From NCBI GenBank assembly GCA_020064725.1, contig JAGTWJ010000019.1:3472001-3536000 (forward strand): DNA of 64,000 nt. Direction: 5' to 3'. The position numbers were made by a program, and so were the translations under genes. Shown one piece after another: positions 39,055 to 50,279 of this stretch (positions are counted from its first letter, which is position 1; the number at the start of each line of letters is the position of its first letter). The notes under the pieces are model-generated. The model did no database searches. It was not told where the DNA came from and worked only from the letters and a program-made list of their open reading frames with translations. Source of the DNA: Drechslerella dactyloides (taxonomy: Eukaryota > Ascomycota > Orbiliomycetes > Orbiliales > Orbiliaceae).

Positions 39055-40105
39055 CTAGACGACCGCATCGCTCTTCTTCCGGATGTGGTCCAGGCTCTTC
39101 CGGTACTTCCGCGGCTGCACCTGCGGATTCGGCGGCGTCCGTGTCGACCATCCGATCGGTCCTTCCCAGTACCGCCGGTTGATGTTGATCAGCGTGCGTC
39201 CGATATAGCCCTGGATTCCCTCTCCGTTCCTTCCTGTAAAGGGCGGGTTTGATGGCGTTGCGGAGTCCCGGACGACCTGTCGCGCGTACGCCAGCACGAC
39301 CAGACAGAAATACGCCCGAACGACCCAGAGTCCAGCGATGATAGACATGCTGGTGATCGATTCCGGTTGATGCAGGCCGTTGGTAAACGCGCCGACGCTA
39401 ACACCGCCCGAAACGGTGTCCATGTAGGAGGGCATCGGAGTCTCGGTGCCGTCTGGTCCTCCAGCGGAGTTGAACGGGCCACCGGACAGGCCGGAAATGT
39501 CTTCGATCATTTTGCCAGAGTTGCCCACGCCTGGGGCTGTGTTCGGGGCTGTGACGGCCTGCGAACGGCGGGGTTCAGAGATGACCATGAACCACGTGAT
39601 GGCGAAAATGGTGGTGTAGGTGGCGTTTATGATGGAGTCGATGAGGTACCAGTAGCCGAAACTCAGGACGGGAAAGGGTGTCCGTTTCCGAATGTGGGGC
39701 TGCACCCATGCGATGAAGAGAACAGCGAGCGCCGAGTAAACGTACATCGAAATCTGCAGTGCAGATATTTCAGCACCTGTGTCGTTCGCCATATCTGTCA
39801 GCATCCATACATCCTCACGGCCGTGACGTAACGTCTGCCCTCAGCGTTGATGGGTGGAGGAACACACCTGTGAAGATGGCTAACAGGCCATAGAAGCCCG
39901 AGGCCTTGTTGAATAACGAGCATAGCAGGATCAGTTCCGCGCCGATCTTGAGGTCTAGGAAGCCCAAGAAGTGCTGCAGCAATACCGGGAAAATCCCCAC
40001 GTTAGCCCCATTTCCAGCAACCAAGACTTTTCCGCAACGGTCCAGAATGTGATGGAGGTGCTTTACCTTCGGGCGCGGTAGTAATATTCGAGAGAGCGAC
40101 AACAT
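39055..40105 (-). CDS. kei1: Inositol phosphorylceramide synthase regulatory subunit Kei1
   Basis: Kei1 is the Golgi membrane partner of the IPC synthase Aur1, needed for sphingolipid synthesis in fungi. Three exons, 40067-40105, 39868-39973 and 39055-39776, 288 residues. Splicing out the first intron (donor GTAAAG, acceptor CTGCAG) joins ILLPRPK to HFLGFLDLKIGAELILLCSL, the normal Kei1 N-terminus; the second join gives GLLAIFTGAEISALQISMYV. Four hydrophobic segments follow the family pattern, including YVYSALAVLFIAWVQPHI, YWYLIDSIINATYTTIFAIT and IIAGLWVVRAYFCLVVLAYA. The C-terminal tail is basic (RKYRKSLDHIRKKSDAVV). Reading the first ORF without splicing would insert about 30 unrelated residues, so the splice is well supported. 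Confidence 0.9.
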
Positions 40106-41875
40106 GATGTGTGTGAGTGTGGTGTGTATGAGTGTGAAGACGAGAGTTCTCCGTCCAGTGTGCGATGAATTAATTTGTCGAGGTAGAGGTTTTGTTCGGG
40201 GAAGGACGGCTTAAAATAGCGAACTGGTAGATCGCCAGAAACTACTCTGTCCTCGTTCTGTCCTCTTTCTCGAGCGGGTTCTCCGATTGAGTAAATTAGA
40301 TCTAGTATCGTATATCGCGTCTGAGACTGTAGAAGCTTTATTGGACTTCGTTGGTAGGAGGGAGTCGAGCAGATTCGGAGGCCGTAGCAGGAGGTTTGTC
40401 CTCTTTTCGCGGCAAACGGGGCTGACAGCGGGAGGCAGCCGTAAGCACAACAGACGGCGCACACGTACGCACACGCACGGGGGCTCGGAAGCGGTCGGAG
40501 TATATAAGCAGGTGTTCGCAAAAGGATACGGCCGGTCGGGAGGGCGGTGAATCCTGGTGGTCTGCGGTGTCTTGCTGGTTTGACGGCGATGACGGTGATG
40601 GGGGACGATGATGGGGGAATCGAGGGAAGGAATCGGAAGGAGGGCAGCAGGTGCGGGCAGCCGGGCTCTCTTTGCGGCGGCTTGGCTGCTCACTAAGCCT
40701 TGGATGGCCGGCCTGGCTGCCAAACAAACGGGCCCCGACCAATGCGACCGGTCAGCGGATCCCGCTTGCTTCCGGCCCCTGGACGCCGTGCCTTCCATGC
40801 AGCACGAGGAAGACAAGCGCACAGGGGAGACGGCCATCGATGCGCGGAGGTTCGTCCATGTGAACGCTCATGCATGTGTGTGTATGTGTGTGTACGATAA
40901 TATAATATCATCAACAACGTCGGTGTCGGAGGGGGGCAGTCCTGCAGAAGTGCCTGTACGCCGTATCACGACGTCGACCTGCATCGCCAGATACCAGCAT
41001 TCTCCGCTGCCCGACAGCCTACTAGTCGGGCCAGTCTAGCTGGTGCATGAAATAACCCTTCGCCGGATCACGGACAGATCTGATATCATCGATGCAGGTG
41101 ACGTCGCCCACCGTCGCACAAGTACCACAAAGTTGGTGGCCTCAGCCTTACAATATAACGCCTGTCCAGAAACACTAAATAACTGCCTGTCCCGTGCTTA
41201 CCATCGTGCACTGCATGCATGCCGACGGACATCGTTTATTAGCCGGGAGACCTGGCCTGGCTCGACGCTTGTGGCTGACGGCGCGGGGGTGCTCTACAGT
41301 ATAGCGTCTTGTCCATCGCGTCGGTTCGTCATTGCTATCGACAGGAGTGCAGGTGCCGTGACGTCAAATATATAAATCCAATCGGTGCTTTGTGACTTCA
41401 ACATACATGCGACGAATATGGCAATGCTCACAATAGCAGAATTCAGTGCAAACCTCCCAGCTCTATATATAACTTTGCCCAGTGAAGAGAGAGAAACACT
41501 ACCGAAATATTTTGAACAGACGCACAGTTGCAATCATGGGTGAATATTGAAACATCGCTTGAGCGGAAACAAAACTCCTCCTGCAAACAAGATTCAACAA
41601 AAGACGTCTTTTTTGTTTTCCTTTCATTCATTTTGGGACCAGAAAAGCACAACGATCTATTTTGGTGGTGGTTATTTTCCCCTTTTCCCCGGATGCTCGT
41701 AACGGAAGATTATGTCCAGATGAACCCCGACAGGCGACGCGATTATCCACGGCGACGCCTCGACAGCCAGCACGCGTGGCTTTTTTTGATTAAAAAGGTG
41801 ATATAGGAGTGAGACGGCGGAAGTGAAGAAAAGAAAAGAAAAGAAAAGAAGAGCTTCGTCGCATTAATATCGGCT
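40106..41875. other. Intergenic, KEI1 promoter and LAMTOR5-like 3' flank
   Basis: 1.77 kb. Holds a TGTG/TATG repeat at about 40871-40893 and several overlapping GC-rich frames without motifs. No gene seen. Confidence 0.5.
41826..41851. repeat. (AAAAG)n simple repeat
   Basis: About five 5-base units, 25 bases beyond the stop codon of the LAMTOR5-like gene. Confidence 0.75.
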
Positions 41876-42775
41876 TCAGATCGAACCGAAGCTTGTGGCG
41901 CTGCTGCCAGTGTCGTCCGGCGCCGACTTGTCCTTGTAGATCGCGACAAGAATCCCGTTCATGCCTTTTCTCAGCAGCACTTTCCTACATGCCCCGGTTG
42001 GAGCTAAAAGTCAGCGTCACGTCCGTGCCCGAAAGGTAAAACACCAAAGCTCCACTGCTAAAACAGCCGCGATGTCGCCTCAAGCCCGAGCTTGCAATAG
42101 GAGACGACTGCTCTCCTGACGGCGGGGAGTACGTACGAGTCTTTGTGCAGGACCGCCCCGATGCTGTCCTTCTTCAGCGCCGACCTGGCAGCAATCGTCA
42201 GGTACGTAGCATCCGAGTCCGTGGCCTTTCCTCGAGCTGTAGAATCCGGACACAGGGTCAGCCGAGCTTCAGAATACGGATAAAGATGAGCGTAAGGGTG
42301 CCGGGGTACAAACCGCCAAGACACAGGCCCGAGGTGGAATCGATGATGAGGGCCCCGATGACATGCGGCGAGGTCATCCTATTGGCCATGGTCAATGTCA
42401 GCCAGTCAATCCTGCAAGCCACACACACACACAAACCGGAAATTCATGGTTTCGATTTAGGGGAAGCTCCAAGAGGATGGTGTAACGGGAGGAAGCTTGA
42501 CTGGTATAATTTTTTTTATTGTGGTCTATCTCGTGGTGTGTGGTCGCCCTCCTCCATATTCTGGGAGGGTGTGCACTCCATCCGCAGATTCAGCTTCCCG
42601 AGATACATCTCGCGTGCGCATCGGGAAGGCGATCACGAGAGCCCCAGAATCCGCAGCACCGAGAGGAATGTATACAATAGGCGGGCGGGAGCGAACAAAG
42701 AGAAGCGTTTAAGCGGCCCGGGCCTTTGGGTACTTACATCGCATCGAGCGTTTTCGATATTCCCGCGGCATCCAT
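41876..42775 (-). CDS. LAMTOR5/Ego2-like roadblock-fold protein, 103 aa
   Basis: Four short exons read together: 42738-42775, 42314-42378, 42137-42236 and 41876-41984. No single open frame shows this gene. The joined product starts MDAAGISKTLDAM, continues MTSPHVIGALIIDSTSGLCL, then GARGKATDSDATYLTIAARS, then SIGAVLHKDSKVLLRKG and ends with MNGILVAIYKDK and a polar tail. The spacing of the two beta-hairpins and the central helix matches the roadblock fold of LAMTOR5 (HBXIP) and yeast Ego2: a leading helix ending in a DxM-type turn, a VIGAL..DS..GL.LG.RG strand pair, a helix, and a closing strand pair. Those proteins anchor the Rag/Gtr GTPases to the vacuole or lysosome for TORC1 control. All three introns have GT..AG borders. 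An alternative acceptor at intron 1 would add WLTLTMANR in frame but breaks the alignment. Confidence 0.75.
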
Positions 42776-43070
42776 CCTTTGTATTCTATCTTTTCTGGCT
42801 GTCTTCGCGACGGGTATGTGTATATGTGTGTTGGAGCTGCTGTTTGCGCAAACGCCGGTGAGGCAACCGTCTACGAGCAAGAACGAGAGCAATGACGCAA
42901 ACGACAGGATCCCAAACGAAAGGACAGAACGGCAGACCGTGGCCGAGGCGTCGGCGATGCTCTGGAGGCTCGAGAGGACAGCGGCGAAAGAGAAAAAGAG
43001 TTCAGGTGCAGTTGGAACAGAACGGCCGTCCGTTGGAGAGGCCGATTGTCGTTATATTATGCGAACGTTG

Positions 43071-43117
43071 GTTTTCTTTCCTTTTCTTTTTCTTTCTCTC
43101 TCTTTTTTTTTTTCTCA
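43071..43117 (+). repeat. Polypyrimidine tract
   Basis: Almost unbroken T/C run ending in TTTCTCAG. Confidence 0.7.
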
Positions 43118-43370
43118 GTAAACTTCGCTCAGACTCAACTTCACCTGTCCCGGCTCCCAATGAGATGCAATATAATCGCCCCTTTCAGCCTCTCTTGGGC
43201 CGCGGTTCCTTCCGCCGCCAACAGGAACGCTTGCCCAAGGGCCCCGCCGTCGCCGTCTGCCGGGTGTGCGTCCGGGAGCAGTGCCCTCGACTCGTTCAAC
43301 TCGACTCTTCCTGGCTCGCGGATTGCTCGAGCTCCAGGCTGCGTCTGCGTCTGCGTCGTCGCCCGTCGCC

Positions 43371-43440
43371 TGGCTGGCTGGCTGTCGTTCGGCCCTTGAG
43401 CTCTCGTGCCCGCCTGCCTGCCTGCCCGCCTGCCTGCGAG
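43371..43440. repeat. CTGG and CCTG simple repeats
   Basis: Short tandem CTGG units followed by CCTG/CCCG units. The many open frames over this stretch are artefacts of the repeats. Confidence 0.65.
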
Positions 43441-46400
43441 CCCGTTGAACTGGTTTCGCCTCAGCTATTTTCAGAAACCTAAACCTGCCTTACCGAGCTA
43501 GCACCAACGGGGCTCTAGTCCGCACCCAACCAGCCGTTCTTGCCTGCTCGCCCCCTTCGAAAGGCAGCAAAAGTACCGAGGGCTCGTTTCGGCCGTTCGA
43601 TCGAGATTCCAGAAGAAAAACGGAGCGGAGCACTTGTCTGCTGGGGTGCAATCCAATGGGCCAGTGCCGGACGATGTAACGAACTGTCAGTCGAGGGAAA
43701 GGGGAAGAAGAAAAATTGCCTGTGGTCGTCGGGCGTCCGTCCGCTCTCTTTAAAGCCCGCGCCCGGTCAGTGGCAGGATTGAAACCGCATATGTAACCCC
43801 CTTCCCATCCTCGCTCGCTCGTCGTCCATCGGCCTCGAAGTCTAACCTTCCTGACCTGAGCGGAGCAAGGAACGCGACTTGGACGTTTGCAGAATTTTTA
43901 TCTCGGCTTCGCTGCTGTTCCGTGCGTGCGTTCGTTCGTTCCTGGTGGGCTGGGGCAGGCAGGGGAGCAGGGATAGCTCTGGTTCTGGGGACCCAGCCAA
44001 CATCGATCCTGCCAGCCCATAAGACGGTTAAAATCGAGCGATAGGATAGCTTTGCTATCATTGAGCAAGCGCGAGCGAGCAGGGCAAGCTACGTTAGCTC
44101 GAACGTCGGGGACGTATCAGACATCATCATGATGACCACTGATTCGATGCAGCGTTCCTTTTTTTTTTTGTTTACCTTTCTCGCTACTTTCGTTTCGAGT
44201 AGTCCGACCCTCGTCCAGGGGAAGGATGAGCAAAAAGGAAAGAAGAAAGGCGACCCGGGTATATTTCTCAGCATGTGGAGCTTGCAAGGTCAGGAAAAGG
44301 CCGGAGTGGAGAAACGAAGAAAGGAACTTTCGACATCATTCGACTATTGCAAGGGTTGGTTGGGTAAGCTCGATGTCCGCCACGATGATTTTTTCTTGTT
44401 GACTCGCCTGTACAAGTTGCCCAAGGACGAGGATCCTGGGCCGGGATTCTACTTGCAGTCTGGAGTGTACAACTGGTGTCGCACCGCCCGTTTGTGCGAC
44501 ATCAGCCCCAGACTTTTGCGATAATTATGGGTAAGCCACGTATTGAGTATATTGTTTGTATAGATATGTATATTTACAACCCCAGAACCGACGATATCCT
44601 ACCTCCCAGTGGAAGCTGTGATCAATGAGACCGGTCAGAAGACCGCTTTCTGTTTCGGCTGACGTCGTGGTTTACGAGAACTGAAACCAATTATATCAAC
44701 CTAGGGAATTGGTGCCAGAATATCCACTGAAAAGAAAAAAAAAAGGACCACTAGCCCCGGGAGAAAAGACATTCGCTCTAGCGCGCCAGCTTGGTATCGA
44801 GCGGGATCTAATCGAGGTTGCCTTGAGGTTGCAGTACCTACTCCAATTGAGGTACTGACCGCCCTCGCGGCTAGACTCGTATCGGGGCGAGCGTCGGCCA
44901 GGCCAACATCAAACGGGACAAGCTCGGCAGCCGTGCAGAAAGACGTGTCGAGGGCAAGGAAATGATTGAAACGGCGAGATTTCACGAGGGGCAGGGTTGA
45001 CGAGATATCAAAAACTGGCAGAAGCAGGTGTCAGGATGCTGCAGAAGTGGCGCGGTGGAGCCCGTCAACTTGGCCACTTTTAATCGTCGCTGGAGACAAT
45101 TAAAACGGCCGCAATCATATCCAGCTTCCAATCCAATTCCTTATACATGCTCATGTATAATTTGCCCATCTGCCAATCGCCTCGCGTGGAGTCACGCCGC
45201 CACCACCACCGCCATCTGTCTTGTCTTCCATCTGCCTGACTGCCTGCCTGCTGCCTGCTGGCCCGTACATACATACGCATACATCTACGTACGTCTGCTG
45301 GAATCATCCTCCTCGCAGATCGCAGGGATATTTCTCCGCCTGCGTCGGAACGACATGTCGAAAGTAACCTGTTGAAACGCGCAGTCAGCTTAGAGGCCAA
45401 AGTATACCCTAAACGAGGCATCGATCACGATAATCCTGAGCCTTTCGGCTGCTCGGAGAAATACAATAGCACGAGGATGCCAGTAATATAGCTCGGGCTG
45501 AGCTAGAAACTCGGACCCCGACTAGCCAGGGCCACAATTTTTTTTCTTCGCTCGCTTGATTGATTGAGACCAGTCAATGCGTCTCGGAGCTTGCCCGGTC
45601 GAGAATTCGAACGAGCTTGGACCCCTGCCCGTGCAGCTCCCTAGCCCCCGCTAACGTAACGGCTTCTCCTGGCTGGTTGGCTAGCTGGCTGCACCATTGT
45701 TGCACACGAATGGATCAGAATAGCCGGTAAGATATTTCTTAAGAAACACACTTAAGAGATTTAGATATATAATATACACAAGACATGTAAGCACTTGCTG
45801 AGTGCTTGCTTGGAAAGCAATCTAAATCTCGATTTCTGCCCCTTGGCGCAGCTTGCATCAGAAATATCTAATCAGCCTGTGGCGGGATCCATAGGACGCC
45901 ATCATAATAATAATATAGGTTGAGAGCGCAATCATCAAGGCCTGCCTGCCAGCCAACCTGCAGACAGCCAGCCTGCACATCATGCAACCGAACCGCGCTA
46001 CCTCACCGCCATGAACTCTGGAAAGACCACCGTCGCTCCAACCTGCAACCCGGACTGAAATGCCGGCCGGCTCACCATGCATACGACAGACATGACAGTC
46101 ATACTTAGTACAAGTACGTACGCACGGTACAATGCAATGCAGCGATGATAAACTCGCGAAGGCGAACGTCGAAGCTCCACCCGACGATGTCTGGCTCGTA
46201 GCTCCGGCCAATGGCACGAGACAGCCCGCCAGGTTAACTTTCCGGTCGTCCTGATAGGCAATGCATCCAAGACTGGGACACCGGCACGTTTGCAAGGATG
46301 GGGCCTGGTCATCGAGCATATTTCACATTCGCGATCCCTTCTGCATATTCACCAACCACTCGCGTCCCGCCAGCAGCCGGCCAACGGATTCCTCCGCAAG

Positions 46401-49400
46401 CACAATTGCAGACAGGCGAGAATCACGACAAAATCGACAAGTGCACCTGAACCTCGGCCTTGACGAGTAATCGGAAATCGATGCCCCGGTCGACGAATTG
46501 TTTGCTGGCTCCTCGTGCGGTATTAAAACCGCTGTCTGGAAGCTAGCCTGGTCAGCCAGGTTGTCTGGCGCGTTGGCGGGCAGGGATCCAGCTAGGCTAT
46601 CCACTGCGGGACGGCTCGACAGAACGAGGGCAATCCCAGCGCTAGTCGCAGGAAGCCCTCGAGACAGCCGCATGCGCACTGCAGATATACAGCGACCTCA
46701 TTTGACGAAATCTCTTCCTGGTCCCTTTCTTTTTGGTGTCTGAGTCGGTTTGGATCCTATTCTAGCGTCCGAGACGAGATAAATCTTCTCATCGTGGTCA
46801 ATGAGAGGCTCCTTTCAATTGACGGCTAACGGTTTATCGCATTGCATTCCGAAATTTCGGTGTCGCATGTATTCTGTATACTATAAGTCCAACCTAAGGC
46901 AAGGACCAGAACCGCAGGCTTGAAACTCCTTCTTATTCGCTGTCTCCACTCAGCTTTCTACGTTTACTATTTGAGAACCACATATAGAATAATTGGTCCA
47001 CCAATTCTGTCGGTTGCTAGAAACCAAGGAAGTAAGTGAAGAGCTCTGCCAATTCGTATTGAGTCAACATGGTGAGAAAATTAATACCGAAAATTCCAAG
47101 CTCGTGAAGCCCGTAGACTAAGTCGATATCGAGAGATTTATGACTAGTAGAAGAGACCGAGCTGTCAGACGTGTAAACACAGGTGACTGTGCATTCTGCC
47201 ACCTGTTATTCACATGTCACCTAGAAGGTGGTTGCGTATTTCACTGGCTCGGAGCAGCCGCCTCGATTGCCAAATACTCGAGAAATAAATTCTCAACGCA
47301 ATATTGATACCCGCCCGAGTCCGAGTAGCTCACAAAGTCATCTATTGCTGTTAACGCGGTTTTCGCCTCTGGTCAAACGTTATAGATGCATTGCAAACAA
47401 CCCCTTGTCTCGCCCCAGTCGCGTCGGCATCACTGCCTATCGATCGATTCTCTATAATACGGGCAGGACGTAGTTTTCGAGATAGCTACGTAATTAACAA
47501 ATATCCGCAAAGCGACCTTACACTTGTCTCAAGCTCATGAGATATAGATGAATTGACTAAACTCTCTGGGAAGGATATCGTGAATATCTTAAATTTAGTG
47601 CATTGGACAGCGAGAAACCTGGAGGTCCTCAGAATTGAACCTGGCTGTTCCTTACGATCGCTGACGAGAATTCCGTGTTATTTCTTCGGCTTGTCCTCGT
47701 AGTGACACCCTCGATCGATCGATTTCGGTAACAAAGTGGCTCGGCGCCATGTTATAGACTGGTCTCGGTGCCGATCGCCGTTACAGAATAGCCTAAACAT
47801 CCAGAAGGATAGACTCCAGGAATACAACCAATTGCTTGACAGTATCCTTCGCACGGAATATTGATAGGCCGCTGTATTTCAAGACTAGCGAACGGAAACC
47901 AATGAGAGAAAAAGTGACATCGGTTTATGATACCAATACATCGCGAATCTTGCTGCATGCTGAGGTGGACGAGCATAACATGAAGATAGATGAATGGGGA
48001 TCGATGCACATGCGATGAGCTAGTGGCTGGGATTCGTTTATATATATTATAAATAATGAATTGTAGCTCGTCTGGCATCCCAGCCTAAGGACTGGCAGTC
48101 CATTTTACAAAATGAACTCTGGGAAGCCAAGAAGGCATGGATACGAGGTTTTTAACCCGGAGTCAATGGGAAGATAATCGCAACTGGACGTTCCCTATTT
48201 TGTGACGTGAGACTCACATGCACAGTGCTGCTAGAATAAAATATAAATGCATCTTTCCGAACAAAGAGCACTCGAGCAGGGTCCGCCGCTATTGACAACT
48301 AGCAGCTAAGGCCAATGAATTTCGAACTGCACAATGATATCAAACAAAAACGAACACGATATTACTAGCCTAAAGGCTCGATTGATCAAGCGAGAAAATC
48401 GTTGCTCCATCGCTGCTTGATCCTAGCCTGTGAAACGTTAGTGCTGAGCCGAGCGGACTAGGCCATCTATTCCTGATTTGTCCTAGACATATCCAAGTCA
48501 ACCCAAGCCTCGTCCCCGAGACCAAGTCAACCCTGAGCTTCGAATCGCTAACCGAGCATCGATCGTGGAGGGTCTATAGATCTATTCACGAGGTTAACTC
48601 GGCCACGATCAGCTCATTCCGTGAGACTCTCTATCTCGGCTCCATCCAAACTCTCGTCTATTGGCGTTGAGATCCAGCCAATCAGTCCTAAGCAGACGAT
48701 TCTGGCAATGCTTTGGTATATATATGCATGTATTGTGATATAAGAAATTTAAAACTTTTGTTTGTACTTTTTTTGAAGGTAATAGCATTACTCAGAAGTG
48801 GCCTTAGATCTTAATGGGTATATACCCAATGCACGTACAAATATTTCCTTGGCTGACGAAACATAAACCAGGAATTCCCAGACCGCTTTTTGCTCAATGG
48901 TGAAAATCTAAGTGACGGGCAATTCCGGAGATGGTTTGAGAGATTGCAAACTGTAGATATTGATTCGAGATGACGGACAGCAGGATGGCTTCGCGAGACA
49001 ACGAGCCACCTACAACTTCTAGATATATAACTATTGTTTTAGAGTTATTGTGTCTTCCGTGCCATTGCGATATCGGCGTGGTCTCGTAAACTAGATCGCA
49101 GGTTTCTGGCCCGCGAGACCAATATCGGCGTCGATATTGCCAATTGAGTGCTGCAGCTGCTTTACCATGGCCCTGTAGGCCTCGAATTGCTGCTGAAGGA
49201 AAATACCACAGCAGCAACGCACGATTGAACATTGTCATTTCCGGTAAGATGGCCTAGCTGTTACCGAATTTAATCGTGGGGAGTATTAGGTTGTACAATT
49301 ACAAGTAGGCAGATATACAACCCATAATATCAGAGCCCTGTTGTACTTTTGTTTATATATTCATGTGAGCGCGTTTTCCAAAGTTGCAAATATCCAAATG

Positions 49401-50279
49401 GGCCGGCTTCATATTACTTTCTCGACACGGTCTTGGGCACGAGCGTACACAACCTCAATGTGTAAGTGTATGTACGGTATGAAGCAGGCGGTTCAAAACT
49501 ATAGGAACTTATCGTACTACCTTATCTTAAAGACTAGAGTAACTTGAGCTCGATATATGAGCATTACTCACATCGACTCACTGGTATCAGTCTTCTTCTT
49601 TTCTCGATAAGAGCTGGACTGTTCGCCGCTCACGCCTGCCAATGGACCTTTGTCCTGTATGTCTTCTTCGTTGAAAAGCTTTCTTACCGATATTTAAATT
49701 TTCTCTGTTCAAGATACGATATGACGCAAGCGCACGGTACCTAGATCTGGACTAAGCACAAGGTTAGAGGTTGCGTTCTAGTGTGCATGTTGATGGATTT
49801 TCGTCCCAATGGATGCACCAAAGAAAGTAGCTCCGAACTCCAATTATATCTTCATAAGGATTCGTTTACGGCTCTACTATTATTATATTTTCGCACTTCC
49901 CGACCTCGAGGCGACACAGCGGGGAGCCTGCTAGCAATGTTTTGCAAGGAGCCTGGCCTCGAGACTACAAAAACAGGTATGTATATATCTCGGAATGTAG
50001 TTTTTTCTTTTCTTCAGCACCACGTGCTAAAGTAGAATCTGTTAGATACAAAGCCCAGAGCCAAACTTCGCCCGATTCAGTTGGCTGTCGGTATCGTCAC
50101 CGATATGCGTTTAAGAAAGTTTTCCCGGGGTTCGCACAGAGCCGCTTCCCGATTTAGTCTTGGCCTAAAGCAGAAGCGCGTTGGACTCAACCCCGGCAAA
50201 AATTATTCCCAAGAACAAACTTCTGCGCCGACGCCGACACTTTCGAGCAACAAACTTCACACGTTACAATCGATCCACG

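Larger units (their letters stand above)
42776..50279. other. 7.5-kb gene desert
   Basis: The first part (42.8-44.1 kb) is the GC-rich promoter side of the LAMTOR5-like gene with a T/C-rich tract at about 43071-43117 and CTGG and CCTG simple repeats at about 43371-43440. The middle and right parts become AT-richer. Short ORFs include 44129-44524 (signal-peptide-like start made by a T run) and 48894-49238; neither has a family match I recognise. No transposase, reverse transcriptase or terminal repeat was recognised. The last few hundred bases hold the SYO1 promoter. Confidence 0.5.

Noticed and set aside
42379..42408. Alternative acceptor adding nine residues to exon 2 of the LAMTOR5-like gene
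   Set aside because: It keeps frame but inserts WLTLTMANR in the helix-strand turn that is short in LAMTOR5.
42145..43482. Long plus-strand ORFs opposite and upstream of the LAMTOR5-like gene
   Set aside because: The first is antisense to the spliced gene; the second consists of low-complexity Arg/Pro-rich translation of simple repeats.
44129..44524. 131-codon ORF with a signal-peptide-like start
   Set aside because: The hydrophobic start comes from a T run, the rest lacks any motif, and there is no support from splicing or a promoter.
48894..49238. 114-codon minus-strand ORF
   Set aside because: AT-rich codon use unlike the neighbours and no recognisable feature.
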